Below, piece after piece: positions 1 to 7,349 of a DNA stretch of 64,000 nucleotides. The notes under the pieces were generated by a model that was not told the origin of the DNA, did no database searches, and saw only the letters and a program-made list of their open reading frames with translations. The position numbers were made by a program, and so were the translations under genes. The DNA is from Paracoccus litorisediminis (GTDB lineage Bacteria; Pseudomonadota; Alphaproteobacteria; Rhodobacterales; Rhodobacteraceae): contig NZ_WMIG01000001.1 in assembly GCF_009711205.1 (NCBI RefSeq), forward strand, positions 558,001 to 622,000. Direction: 5' to 3'. Every line of letters begins with the position of its first letter. Positions within the stretch are counted from its first letter, which is position 1.

Positions 1-1714
1 TCTGCTTTTCCAGCAGCTTCTTCTTACGCGTGGCGTCGCCGCCATAGCATTTCGCGGTCACGTCCTTGCGCATCGCGCTCAGCGTTTCGCGGGCGATCAC
101 GCGCGAGCCGATGGCAGCTTGGATTGGGATCTTGAACATGTGGCGGGGGATCAGCTCTTTCAGCTTTTCCACCATCACACGGCCACGGCTTTCAGCACGG
201 TCGCGGTGAACCATGATCGACAGCGCATCGACCGGCTCATCGTTCACAAGGATCGACATCTTGACCAGGAAATCCTCGCGGTATTCGCTGATCTGATAGT
301 CGAAGCTGGCATAGCCCTTGGTCACCGATTTCAACCGGTCGTAGAAGTCGAAGACCACCTCGGCCAGCGGCAGGTCATAGACCACCATGGCGCGGTTGCC
401 AGCATAGGTCAGGTCCATCTGGATGCCGCGGCGATCCTGGCACAGCTTCAGCACGTCGCCCAGATATTCGTCCGGGACCATGATCGTGGCCTTGATCCGC
501 GGTTCCTGGATATGGTCGACATAGGTCAGGTCGGGCATGTCGGCGGGATTGTGCAGATCGCGCACTTCGCCGTCCTTCATGTGCAGCTTGAAGACCACCG
601 AAGGCGCGGTGGTGATCAGGTCCAGATCGTATTCGCGTTCCAGACGGTCGCGGATCACCTCAAGGTGCAGCAGACCAAGGAAGCCACAACGGAAGCCAAA
701 GCCAAGCGCGGCCGAGGTTTCCATCTCGTAGCTGAAGGAGGCGTCGTTCAGCGCCAGCTTCTCGATGGCGTCGCGAAGCGCCTCGAAGTCATTGGCGTCG
801 ACCGGGAAGAGGCCGCAGAACACCACCGGCTGGGCAGGTTTGAAGCCCGGCAGCGGCGTGTCAGTGCCCTTCTTCTCATGCGTGATGGTATCGCCGACGC
901 GGGTGTCGCGGACCTGCTTGATGGAGGCGGTCAGCACGCCGATCTCGCCCGGCCCAAGCTCAGCAATATCGACCATCGCCGGCTTCAGCACGGCCAGCTT
1001 GTCGATGCCGTAAAGCGCGCCGGTCTGCATCATCTTGATGCGGTCGCCTTTGCGAACCACGCCGTCCATGACGCGGATCATGACGACAACGCCCAGATAG
1101 GCGTCATACCAGCTGTCGACCAGCATGGCCTTCAGGGGCGCGTTGCGGTCGCCTTTCGGCGCGGGCAGGCGCGTCACGATGGCTTCCAGCACGTCCGGGA
1201 TGCCAAGGCCGGTCTTGGCCGAGATTTCGATGGCGTCATGGGCGTCGATGCCGATCACGTCCTCGATGTTTTCCTTGACCCGCTCGGGTTCGGCAGCGGG
1301 CAGGTCGATCTTGTTCAGAACCGGCACGATGTCGTGACCTGCGTCGATCGCCTGATAGACGTTGGCCAGCGTCTGCGCCTCGACACCTTGTGAGGCATCG
1401 ACGACCAGCAACGAGCCCTCGACCGCGCGCATCGAGCGGCTGACCTCATAGGCGAAGTCGACGTGGCCGGGGGTGTCGATCAGGTTCAACACGTATCTGC
1501 GCCCGTCCTTGGCCGGATATTCGATGCGCACGGTGTTCGCCTTGATGGTGATGCCACGTTCGCGTTCGATATCCATGCTGTCGAGCAGCTGGGCTTTCAT
1601 GTCCCGTTCGGCGACCGTGCCCGTCATCTGGATCAGGCGGTCGGCCAGAGTGGATTTACCGTGGTCGATATGCGCCACGATCGAGAAGTTGCGGATGAGG
1701 TCAAGGTCGGTCAT
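1..1714 (-). CDS. lepA: Elongation factor 4 (LepA), 3' end cut off by the window edge
   Basis: Membrane-associated translational GTPase that back-translocates or remodels stalled ribosomes. Reading the minus strand from the ATG at 1714 gives 571 uninterrupted codons, leaving roughly 28 residues outside the window for a family length near 600. The G1 motif AHIDHGKST lies at residues 14-22, followed by DTPGH and NKID. The EF4-specific C-terminal part is visible as [10 protein letters not shown] and, close to the edge, the basic segment [15 protein letters not shown]. The next gene upstream on the same strand is the EamA transporter, whose start is oriented the same way about 50 bases away from this start, so the two could share transcripts. 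Identity is very secure. Confidence 0.97.
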   Translation of the reverse strand, partial: MTDLDLIRNFSIVAHIDHGKSTLADRLIQMTGTVAERDMKAQLLDSMDIERERGITIKANTVRIEYPAKDGRRYVLNLIDTPGHVDFAYEVSRSMRAVEGSLLVVDASQGVEAQTLANVYQAIDAGHDIVPVLNKIDLPAAEPERVKENIEDVIGIDAHDAIEISAKTGLGIPDVLEAIVTRLPAPKGDRNAPLKAMLVDSWYDAYLGVVVMIRVMDGVVRKGDRIKMMQTGALYGIDKLAVLKPAMVDIAELGPGEIGVLTASIKQVRDTRVGDTITHEKKGTDTPLPGFKPAQPVVFCGLFPVDANDFEALRDAIEKLALNDASFSYEMETSAALGFGFRCGFLGLLHLEVIRDRLEREYDLDLITTAPSVVFKLHMKDGEVRDLHNPADMPDLTYVDHIQEPRIKATIMVPDEYLGDVLKLCQDRRGIQMDLTYAGNRAMVVYDLPLAEVVFDFYDRLKSVTKGYASFDYQISEYREDFLVKMSILVNDEPVDALSIMVHRDRAESRGRVMVEKLKELIPRHMFKIPIQAAIGSRVIARETLSAMRKDVTAKCYGGDATRKKKLLEKQ

Positions 1715-1765
1715 GGCGCGGCTATACTGGGGAAATGGGTTTGCGGGAAGGGGGAACGCGATGGC

Positions 1766-2674
1766 CTAGCCACGCAGCGGCTCAAACCCTGCGGCACGAA
1801 GCTGGCGGCGGCGCAGGATCGCCTCGCGCCACATGGCGTAACAGCCCGAGGCGACGATCAATCCGGCACCGCTCAGCGTCAGCGCATCGGGGCGCTCGCC
1901 AAAGACGATGACGGCCAGCGTCAGGGCAAAAACCAGCCGGGCGTAGCGGAAGGGGGCAAGCGCCGCGGCCTCGCCCAGACGGGTGGCGGTGACCAGCAGC
2001 GAATAGCCGGCGACGCCGACCGCCATGCAGCCGGCAAACAGCAGCCACTGCCGCAGGCTGGGCATGACGAATTCCTGCCCCAGCACCACGCCCATCGCGA
2101 TCGAGGCCAGCAGGATCGCGAAAAAGGCCGAGGCCGCCAGTTGCAGCGAATGGATCTGCGCGGGAATGCGGCGGGTGGCGATGTCGCGTGCGGCAAGGCC
2201 GATCACCGCGACCAGCGCCATCAGCGAGGCGGGCTGGAAATCCCCAAGACCGGGGCGCAGCACCAGCAGCACGCCAAGGAAACCGACACCGATGGCCGTC
2301 CAGCGCCGCCAGCCGACCGGCTCGCCCAGGAAAACCGCCGCCCCCAGCACGATGGCCAGCGGCAACGCCTGCATGATCGCCGAGGTCGAGGAAAGTTCGG
2401 TCAGCGCCAGGGCGACGACGATACCGATCGAGCCCACCGCCTCGGCCAGGTTGCGTAGCACCACCAGCGGGCGCGCCAGATCGCGCGTCCACATATGCCC
2501 GCCCTGCAGCTTGAGCATGCCCCAGAAGCACAGCCAGCCAAGCAGGCCGATCATGCCCAAAACCTCGGCAAAGGGCAGCTCCTGGGACAGAAGCTTGATG
2601 AACATGTCCTCGACGGCGAACAGCACCATCGAGACGAGCATCAGCATCGCCGCACGAAAATTCTCGCCGCCCAT
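1766..2674 (-). CDS. EamA/DMT-family membrane transporter
   Basis: Predicted inner-membrane exporter of the drug/metabolite transporter superfamily; substrate unknown. The 302-residue product has about ten hydrophobic segments, the standard size for two EamA repeats, with repeat one starting at MLMLVSMVLFAVEDMF and repeat two near residue 155. The open frame extends further upstream, but I chose the ATG at 2674 because it is preceded by GAGGTC at a good spacing and because the longer N-terminus has no membrane character. It stops about 50 bases before the lepA start on the same strand. A divergent small metal-binding protein gene begins 80 bases away on the other strand. Confidence 0.85.
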   Translation of the reverse strand: MGGENFRAAMLMLVSMVLFAVEDMFIKLLSQELPFAEVLGMIGLLGWLCFWGMLKLQGGHMWTRDLARPLVVLRNLAEAVGSIGIVVALALTELSSTSAIMQALPLAIVLGAAVFLGEPVGWRRWTAIGVGFLGVLLVLRPGLGDFQPASLMALVAVIGLAARDIATRRIPAQIHSLQLAASAFFAILLASIAMGVVLGQEFVMPSLRQWLLFAGCMAVGVAGYSLLVTATRLGEAAALAPFRYARLVFALTLAVIVFGERPDALTLSGAGLIVASGCYAMWREAILRRRQLRAAGFEPLRG

Positions 2675-2755
2675 GGCCCAGGACCTCAATTGTAGGAATT
2701 GCAGGCCATGGCATATGCCGCGATGATCGGGGGGTCCAGCCGGAAAGGGACCCAG

Positions 2756-2941
2756 ATGCGCTTCCATGTCGAAGATATGAGCTGCGGCCATTGCACCGCC
2801 ACCATCGAAAAGGCGGTGGCCGATGCGGGCGGCCATGCCCGCACCGATCTGACCACCCATATCGTCGAGGTCGAGGGGCTGGATGCCACCCGCGCCGAGG
2901 CGGTGATTCGTCAGGCCGGATACACGCCCAAAGCCGCCTGA
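2756..2941 (+). CDS. Small heavy-metal-associated (HMA) domain protein, CopZ-like
   Basis: A 61-residue single-domain protein likely to bind Cu(I) in the cytoplasm and hand it to an exporter or buffer it. The metal site MSCGHC sits at residues 8-13 and the rest fits one beta-alpha-beta-beta-alpha-beta HMA fold. The ATG at 2756 is preceded by AAAGGGA, so the longer reading from 2699 is not needed. No P-type ATPase or copper regulator lies next to it, so the partner is elsewhere. Divergent from the EamA transporter. Metal preference is inferred from the family only. Confidence 0.82.
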   Translation: MRFHVEDMSCGHCTATIEKAVADAGGHARTDLTTHIVEVEGLDATRAEAVIRQAGYTPKAA

Positions 2942-3028
2942 GCGCATATCTTGCGGCCATTTTCCGCCAGTCCTCCAGAACTGGTCGGACCAGTGCGATT
3001 GAGCGATGAGGCGGTTTCTGTTAATCTC

Positions 3029-3037
3029 TGTGGATAA
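3029..3037. promoter_or_regulatory. Single perfect DnaA-box sequence (TTATCCACA on the minus strand)
   Basis: The sequence TGTGGATAA, the complement of the strong DnaA box TTATCCACA, lies in the 156-bp gap before the small secreted protein gene at 3098. It is alone, with no second box nearby and no replication genes, so it is not an origin. It could be a DnaA titration or regulatory site, or chance. Confidence 0.3.
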
Positions 3038-3097
3038 TTTGCGGCCTTGTGAGGGTGTTCAGCCCCGCCGCGCCTTGCCCGATCCGAGGAGACAGTG

Positions 3098-3403
3098 ATG
3101 TTGAACCGCCTGATCATCGCCGCGGCGGCGGTGGCTTTGACGACGCCGCTTGCCGTAGCCGGCCCCATAGATTCCGCATGTGCCAAATCCCCCCGCCGCT
3201 CGACCGACCGCGGCCTTTGCGGCTGCATCCAGCAGGTTGCGGACCAGACCTTGTCGCGTTCCGATCAGCGCCGTGCCGCCCGCTTCTTCAGCGATGCGGA
3301 CGAGGCGCAATCGGTGCGCATGTCCAAGACCGACGCCGACAACGCCTTCTGGCGGCGCTACGAACGCTTTGCCTCGACCGCCGAGGCCTATTGCTCACGC
3401 TAA
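3098..3403 (+). CDS. Small conserved secreted protein of Rhodobacterales, unknown function
   Basis: A 101-residue protein with a clear signal peptide (hydrophobic run LIIAAAAVALTTPLAVAG, cleavage near residue 22). The mature part holds four cysteines (in SACAK, LCGC and AYCSR) that could form two disulfides in the periplasm. I chose the ATG at 3098, with GAGGAG upstream, over the GTG one codon earlier. I recognise the pattern, including the FWRRYERF-like end, from short Rhodobacterales proteins that are sometimes labelled arginine transporter without evidence; I would not use that name. The cobB start follows 7 bases after the stop, suggesting cotranscription. Confidence 0.7.
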   Translation: MLNRLIIAAAAVALTTPLAVAGPIDSACAKSPRRSTDRGLCGCIQQVADQTLSRSDQRRAARFFSDADEAQSVRMSKTDADNAFWRRYERFASTAEAYCSR

Positions 3404-3410
3404 GACCAGA

Positions 3411-4091
3411 ATGCGCATCGCTGTCCTGACCGGGGCCGGTATCTCGGCGGAAAGTGGAATCAGGACCTTCCGCGCCAGCAATGGTCTGTGGGAGGATCAT
3501 TGCATCGAAGACGTGGCCTCGGTCGAGGGGTTCATGCGTGACCCGGTGCTGGTCCATCGTTTCTACAACATGCGCCGCGCCGATGCCGCCCGCGCCCAGC
3601 CCAATGCCGCGCATAAGGCGCTGGCGCGGCTGGCCCAGCATCACGAATTGACCCTGATCACCCAGAATGTCGACGACCTGCATGAGCGCGGCGGCTCGGA
3701 TGATGTCATCCACATGCATGGCAGCCTGCTGGGCGCGCTTTGCGCGGAATGCGGCCACCGCTGGCCCGCGCCGCTGGCCATGCGCTCGCTGGACCTGTGC
3801 CCGAATTGCGGCAAGCCGCAGACCCGCCCCGATATCGTCTGGTTCGGAGAGGTGCCCCATCATCTGGAGCGGATCTTCAACGCCGTCGAGCAGGCGCAGC
3901 TTTTTGCCGCCATCGGCACCTCGGGTCAGGTCTATCCCGCGGCGGGACTGGCCCGGCATGCGCGCCGCGCCGGCGTGCGCACAATCGAGATGAATATGGC
4001 CAACACGGTCATTGGCCGTGATTTCCACGAAAAGCGCTCCGGCCCGGCCTCGCAGGTGGTGCCGGAATGGGTGGCGGAACTTTGCCCCTGA
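3411..4091 (+). CDS. cobB: NAD-dependent protein deacylase (sirtuin, CobB type)
   Basis: Removes acyl groups from lysines of metabolic enzymes using NAD+. The 226-residue protein has the NAD-binding GAGISAESGIRTFR stretch (residues 8-21), the TQNVDDLHE motif (84-92), the catalytic His103 in HMHGS, and a zinc ribbon with Cys111, Cys114, Cys130 and Cys133. Tyr52 and Arg55 in FYNMRR match the pair that in SIRT5-type enzymes recognises succinyl and malonyl groups, so desuccinylase activity is expected from family knowledge. The start at 3411 is the first ATG directly before the fold and lacks the longer N-terminus of the E. coli enzyme. It sits between the small secreted protein gene and phnM. 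Confidence 0.93.
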   Translation: MRIAVLTGAGISAESGIRTFRASNGLWEDHCIEDVASVEGFMRDPVLVHRFYNMRRADAARAQPNAAHKALARLAQHHELTLITQNVDDLHERGGSDDVIHMHGSLLGALCAECGHRWPAPLAMRSLDLCPNCGKPQTRPDIVWFGEVPHHLERIFNAVEQAQLFAAIGTSGQVYPAAGLARHARRAGVRTIEMNMANTVIGRDFHEKRSGPASQVVPEWVAELCP

Positions 4092-4171
4092 CCCTGCGGC
4101 GCGGCGCTGCCCGTGCTTGACGAGGCAGCCGCAATCCTCCACCCCTTGCCTTCCCGAACGGAAAGCCGTCC

Positions 4172-5314
4172 ATGCCCCAGACCATTCTTGCCAATGCCCG
4201 CCTGATCCTGCCCGATAATGTCCTGACCGGATCACTGGTCATCGAGGACGGGGTGATCGCCGATATCCGCGCCGGTGCGGATGTCCCCCAGGGCGCGCTG
4301 GACATGGCGGGCGACTTCCTTGCCCCCGGCATGGTCGAATTGCATACCGACAATCTGGAACGCCACATGCGCCCGCGCCCCGGCGTGGACTGGCCCCATG
4401 CGGCGGCGATCATCGCCCATGACGCCGAGCTGGCCGGCTGCGGCATCACCACCGTTTTCGACGCCATGCGCGTGGGTTCCGTGGTCAGCGACGGACCGGA
4501 TCAGGACTACGAAAAATACGCGCGAGAACTGGCACATGAGTTGATTGATCTGCGCAACGAGGGCGCGTTGCGGATCAGTCACCTGTTGCATTTGCGGGCT
4601 GAAGTCTGCTCGGAAACCCTGATCGCAGAGCTGGACGAGTTCGGTCCGGACGACCGCGTCGGCATCATCAGCCTGATGGACCACACCCCCGGCCAGCGGC
4701 AGTTCCGCGACCTGTCGAAACTCGCGCAATATGTGCAGGGCAAGTACAAGCTGGACGATGCCGCGTTCGACGAGCATGTCTCGCGGATGAAGGCGCTGCG
4801 CGACCGCTACGGCGACGCGCATGAGGCGGCGGCGGTCGAGGTCGCCCACCGTCTGGGCGCCGTGCTGGCCAGCCATGACGATACCACCCCGGAACACGTC
4901 GCCCGTTCCGCAGGCTACGGCGTGCGACTGGCCGAGTTTCCGACCACGCCCGAGGCGGCCTCGGCCTGCCACGATCACGGGATCATGGTGATGATGGGCG
5001 CGCCGAACCTGATCCGGGGCGGCTCGCATTCGGGCAATGTCTCGGCCGCCGAACTGGCCCGCGCGGGGCATCTGGATATTCTGTCGTCGGATTACGTGCC
5101 CGCCGGGCTGATCGGCGGCGCAATGATCTTGGCCGATCTGTGGAACGACCTGCCCCGCGCCATCGCCACCGTCACCGCCAATCCGGCCACTGCCGCCGGA
5201 CTGGCGGATCGCGGAAGGCTGCAGCCGGGCCTGCGCGCCGACCTGATGCGCTTCCGCATGGTCGCCGACCGGCCTGTCATACGTGAAACATGGGTGCGCG
5301 GCAGCCGCGTCTGA
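4172..5314 (+). CDS. phnM: Alpha-D-ribose 1-methylphosphonate 5-triphosphate diphosphatase
   Basis: Amidohydrolase-superfamily enzyme of the C-P lyase pathway that releases pyrophosphate from the ribose triphosphate methylphosphonate intermediate. The 380-residue product carries the PhnM signature around residues 57-70, HTDNLERHMRPRPG, the later ASHDDTT and the SSDYVPAGL segment with the conserved Asp. All expected metal ligands appear present. No other C-P lyase genes (phnG to phnL) adjoin it; the neighbours are cobB upstream and a terminator downstream. A second, degenerate PhnM-like gene lies at 40585-41697 in this same window. Identity is secure, while its role in this isolated setting is inferred. 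Confidence 0.93.
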   Translation: MPQTILANARLILPDNVLTGSLVIEDGVIADIRAGADVPQGALDMAGDFLAPGMVELHTDNLERHMRPRPGVDWPHAAAIIAHDAELAGCGITTVFDAMRVGSVVSDGPDQDYEKYARELAHELIDLRNEGALRISHLLHLRAEVCSETLIAELDEFGPDDRVGIISLMDHTPGQRQFRDLSKLAQYVQGKYKLDDAAFDEHVSRMKALRDRYGDAHEAAAVEVAHRLGAVLASHDDTTPEHVARSAGYGVRLAEFPTTPEAASACHDHGIMVMMGAPNLIRGGSHSGNVSAAELARAGHLDILSSDYVPAGLIGGAMILADLWNDLPRAIATVTANPATAAGLADRGRLQPGLRADLMRFRMVADRPVIRETWVRGSRV

Positions 5315-5440
5315 AAACCGGCCCGGATTTGATCTGAATCAAGGGAATCACCCGCATTTCCGGGCAAAAAGCCCTCATGCCGCAAACTGGTGAACATTAT
5401 TCACCCGGCCGGTCGCAGATCTGAGGGGGTCTGACGACAG

Positions 5441-5466
5441 GGGGGCGGGGTCCAAACCCCGCCCCC
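5441..5466. terminator. Strong hairpin between phnM and yqeY
   Basis: A perfect 11-bp stem (GGGGGCGGGGT with ACCCCGCCCCC) and a 4-base CCAA loop lie between two convergent genes. There is no long T run on either side, but a stem this GC-rich at a convergent junction most likely stops transcription in both directions. Confidence 0.7.
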
Positions 5467-5498
5467 GGCATTTTCCCAGCAATCAGCCGACCCGCAGG

Positions 5499-5963
5499 TC
5501 AGGCCATCAGCCGGTCCTTGATGATCGGGCCGACGGCACCGAAATCCATCTGCCCGGCATGGCGGGCGCGCAGCTCGGCCATGACCCGGCCCATGTCGCG
5601 GATCGAGGCCGCGCCCAGATCGGTGATGACCTTATCGATGGCGGCGCGGGCCTCTTCATCCGTCAGTTGGCGCGGCAGGTAGGACTGGATCACCTTGATC
5701 TCGTCCTGCTCGCGCTCGGCCAGTTCCAGACGACCACCCTCTTCATAGGCCTTCGCCGATTCCTGACGCTGCTTGACCATCTTGGACAGGATGGCGGTCA
5801 GATCGGCGTCAGACAGGCCGTTTTCGTCCCCGCCCTCACCGCGCGCGGCGATTTCGCGGTCCTTGATCGCGGCCGAGATCAGCCGCAGGGTCGACAGCCG
5901 GGCCGTTTCCTTGGCCTTCATCGCCTCTTTGGTGTCTGCCGAGATACGTTCGCGCAATCCCAT
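5499..5963 (-). CDS. GatB/YqeY domain protein
   Basis: A 154-residue soluble protein of the YqeY family, related to the tail domain of the GatB amidotransferase subunit; its cellular role is not settled. It shows the family opening LRERISADTKEAMKAKE, the middle LSKMVKQRQESAKAYEEGGR-like helix pair, and the GRVMAELRARHAGQMDFG end. The frame opens five codons earlier, but the ATG at 5963 has GAGGATC just upstream and is the better start. It is divergent from carA, with about 160 bases between the starts. Confidence 0.88.
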   Translation of the reverse strand: MGLRERISADTKEAMKAKETARLSTLRLISAAIKDREIAARGEGGDENGLSDADLTAILSKMVKQRQESAKAYEEGGRLELAEREQDEIKVIQSYLPRQLTDEEARAAIDKVITDLGAASIRDMGRVMAELRARHAGQMDFGAVGPIIKDRLMA

Positions 5964-6069
5964 GTGATCCTCGCTCAATGAATTGACCGGCGCTTGTCCT
6001 AGGCTTCGCGTCCGGCGTCAACCCGCCCTGCGCTGTCGCGGTTCCCGGACAAAACGAGCCTTTCCTGCC

Positions 6070-6098
6070 TTGACGCGACGGGACGCTAACTCTAGGTT
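6070..6098 (+). promoter_or_regulatory. Probable sigma-70 promoter of carA
   Basis: TTGACG, 17 bases, then TAGGTT, ending 27 bases before the carA start. The same TTGAC-N17-TAGGTT arrangement occurs before ilvI, which supports the reading. Confidence 0.6.
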
Positions 6099-6125
6099 CC
6101 CGCCGATTTACCCGGAGAGATGACG

Positions 6126-7271
6126 ATGGCCCATAAACCGACTGCATGTCTTGCGCTTGCCGACGGAACCGTTTTCTACGGACAGGGCTTCGGCGCGACC
6201 GGAGAAGTGGTTGCCGAGCTGGTCTTCAACACCGCGATGACCGGCTATCAGGAAATCATGACCGATCCCTCCTATGCAAGCCAGATCGTGACCTTCACCT
6301 TCCCGCATGTCGGAAATACCGGCGTGACCGAACAGGACGACGAAGCGCCTGAACCGGTTGCATCCGGCATCGTGGTGAAATGGGACCCGACTGAGCCCTC
6401 GAACTGGCGCGCGAACAGCAATCTGGTCGAGTGGATGGAAAAGCGCGGCCGCATCGGCATCGGCGGCATCGATACCCGCCGCCTGACCCGCGCCATCCGC
6501 CAGCAGGGCTCGCCGCATGTCGTGCTGAGCCACGACCCCGAGGGCAACTTCGACATCGCCAAGATGGTCGCCAAGGCGCGTGACTGGAAAGGCCTTGTCG
6601 GTCTGGATCTGGCCAAGGAGGTCAGCTGCACCCAAAGCTATCGCTGGGATGAGGGCCTGTGGGCCTGGCCGGGCGAGTTCGGCAAGTCGGAAGAGCAGAG
6701 GCCCTTCCGCGTCGTCGCACTGGATTACGGCGCGAAACGCAACATCCTGCGCTCGCTGGCGCAAAGCGGTGCCGAAGTGACGGTTCTGCCCGCCACCGCC
6801 ACCGCCGAGGACGTTCTGGCCCATGACCCCGAGGGCGTGTTCCTGTCGAACGGTCCGGGCGACCCGGCCGCGACCGGCGCCTATGCCGTGCCGATGATTC
6901 AGGAACTGCTGAAAAAGGACCTGCCGATCTTTGGCATCTGCCTTGGCCACCAGATGCTGGCTCTGGCGCTGGGTGCAAAGACCGTCAAGATGGGCCACGG
7001 CCATCACGGCGCGAACCATCCGGTGCGCGACGTGGAAACCGGCAAGGTCGAAATCACCTCGATGAACCACGGTTTCGCGGTTGACGCGCAGACCCTGCCG
7101 GAAGGCGTGATCGAGACCCATGTCAGCCTGTTCGACGGCTCGAACTGCGGCTTGCGCATGACTGATCGCCCGGTCTTCTCGGTGCAGTATCACCCCGAGG
7201 CCAGCCCCGGCCCGCAGGACAGCGCCTATCTGTTCGACCGCTTTGCCGAGGCGATGCGCACCCGCCGCTGA
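6126..7271 (+). CDS. carA: Carbamoyl-phosphate synthase small (glutaminase) subunit
   Basis: Hydrolyses glutamine and delivers ammonia to CarB for carbamoyl phosphate, feeding arginine and pyrimidine synthesis. The 381-residue product has the CPSase small-chain N-domain (from CLALADGTVFYGQGFG) and a class I glutamine amidotransferase domain with the nucleophile in GICLGHQM and the His-Glu pair in QYHPEASPGP. Another ATG lies two codons upstream at 6120, but GGAGAG sits at the right distance only for 6126. carB is not in the window. It is transcribed from the TTGACG-N17-TAGGTT promoter upstream. Confidence 0.97.
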   Translation: MAHKPTACLALADGTVFYGQGFGATGEVVAELVFNTAMTGYQEIMTDPSYASQIVTFTFPHVGNTGVTEQDDEAPEPVASGIVVKWDPTEPSNWRANSNLVEWMEKRGRIGIGGIDTRRLTRAIRQQGSPHVVLSHDPEGNFDIAKMVAKARDWKGLVGLDLAKEVSCTQSYRWDEGLWAWPGEFGKSEEQRPFRVVALDYGAKRNILRSLAQSGAEVTVLPATATAEDVLAHDPEGVFLSNGPGDPAATGAYAVPMIQELLKKDLPIFGICLGHQMLALALGAKTVKMGHGHHGANHPVRDVETGKVEITSMNHGFAVDAQTLPEGVIETHVSLFDGSNCGLRMTDRPVFSVQYHPEASPGPQDSAYLFDRFAEAMRTRR

Positions 7272-7291
7272 TCCGACTGCCGGGCTTATGC

Positions 7292-7306
7292 TTAACCCGT
7301 CCTTAA
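7292..7306 (+). promoter_or_regulatory. Perfect CtrA-type box TTAA-N7-TTAA
   Basis: TTAACCCGTCCTTAA, followed by C, matches the alphaproteobacterial CtrA consensus TTAA-N7-TTAAC exactly. It lies 44 bases before the start of the GspE-N/GT2 glycosyltransferase gene, where a regulator would overlap the -35 region, so CtrA control of that gene is plausible. Confidence 0.6.
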
Positions 7307-7349
7307 CCATCTTTGCTGCAAAGAGGGGTGAACAGGACGGGAATCACCC

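Noticed and set aside
5979-6060. TTGACG and TAGGAC as a yqeY promoter on the minus strand
   Set aside because: The spacer is only 14 bases, too short for sigma-70 function.
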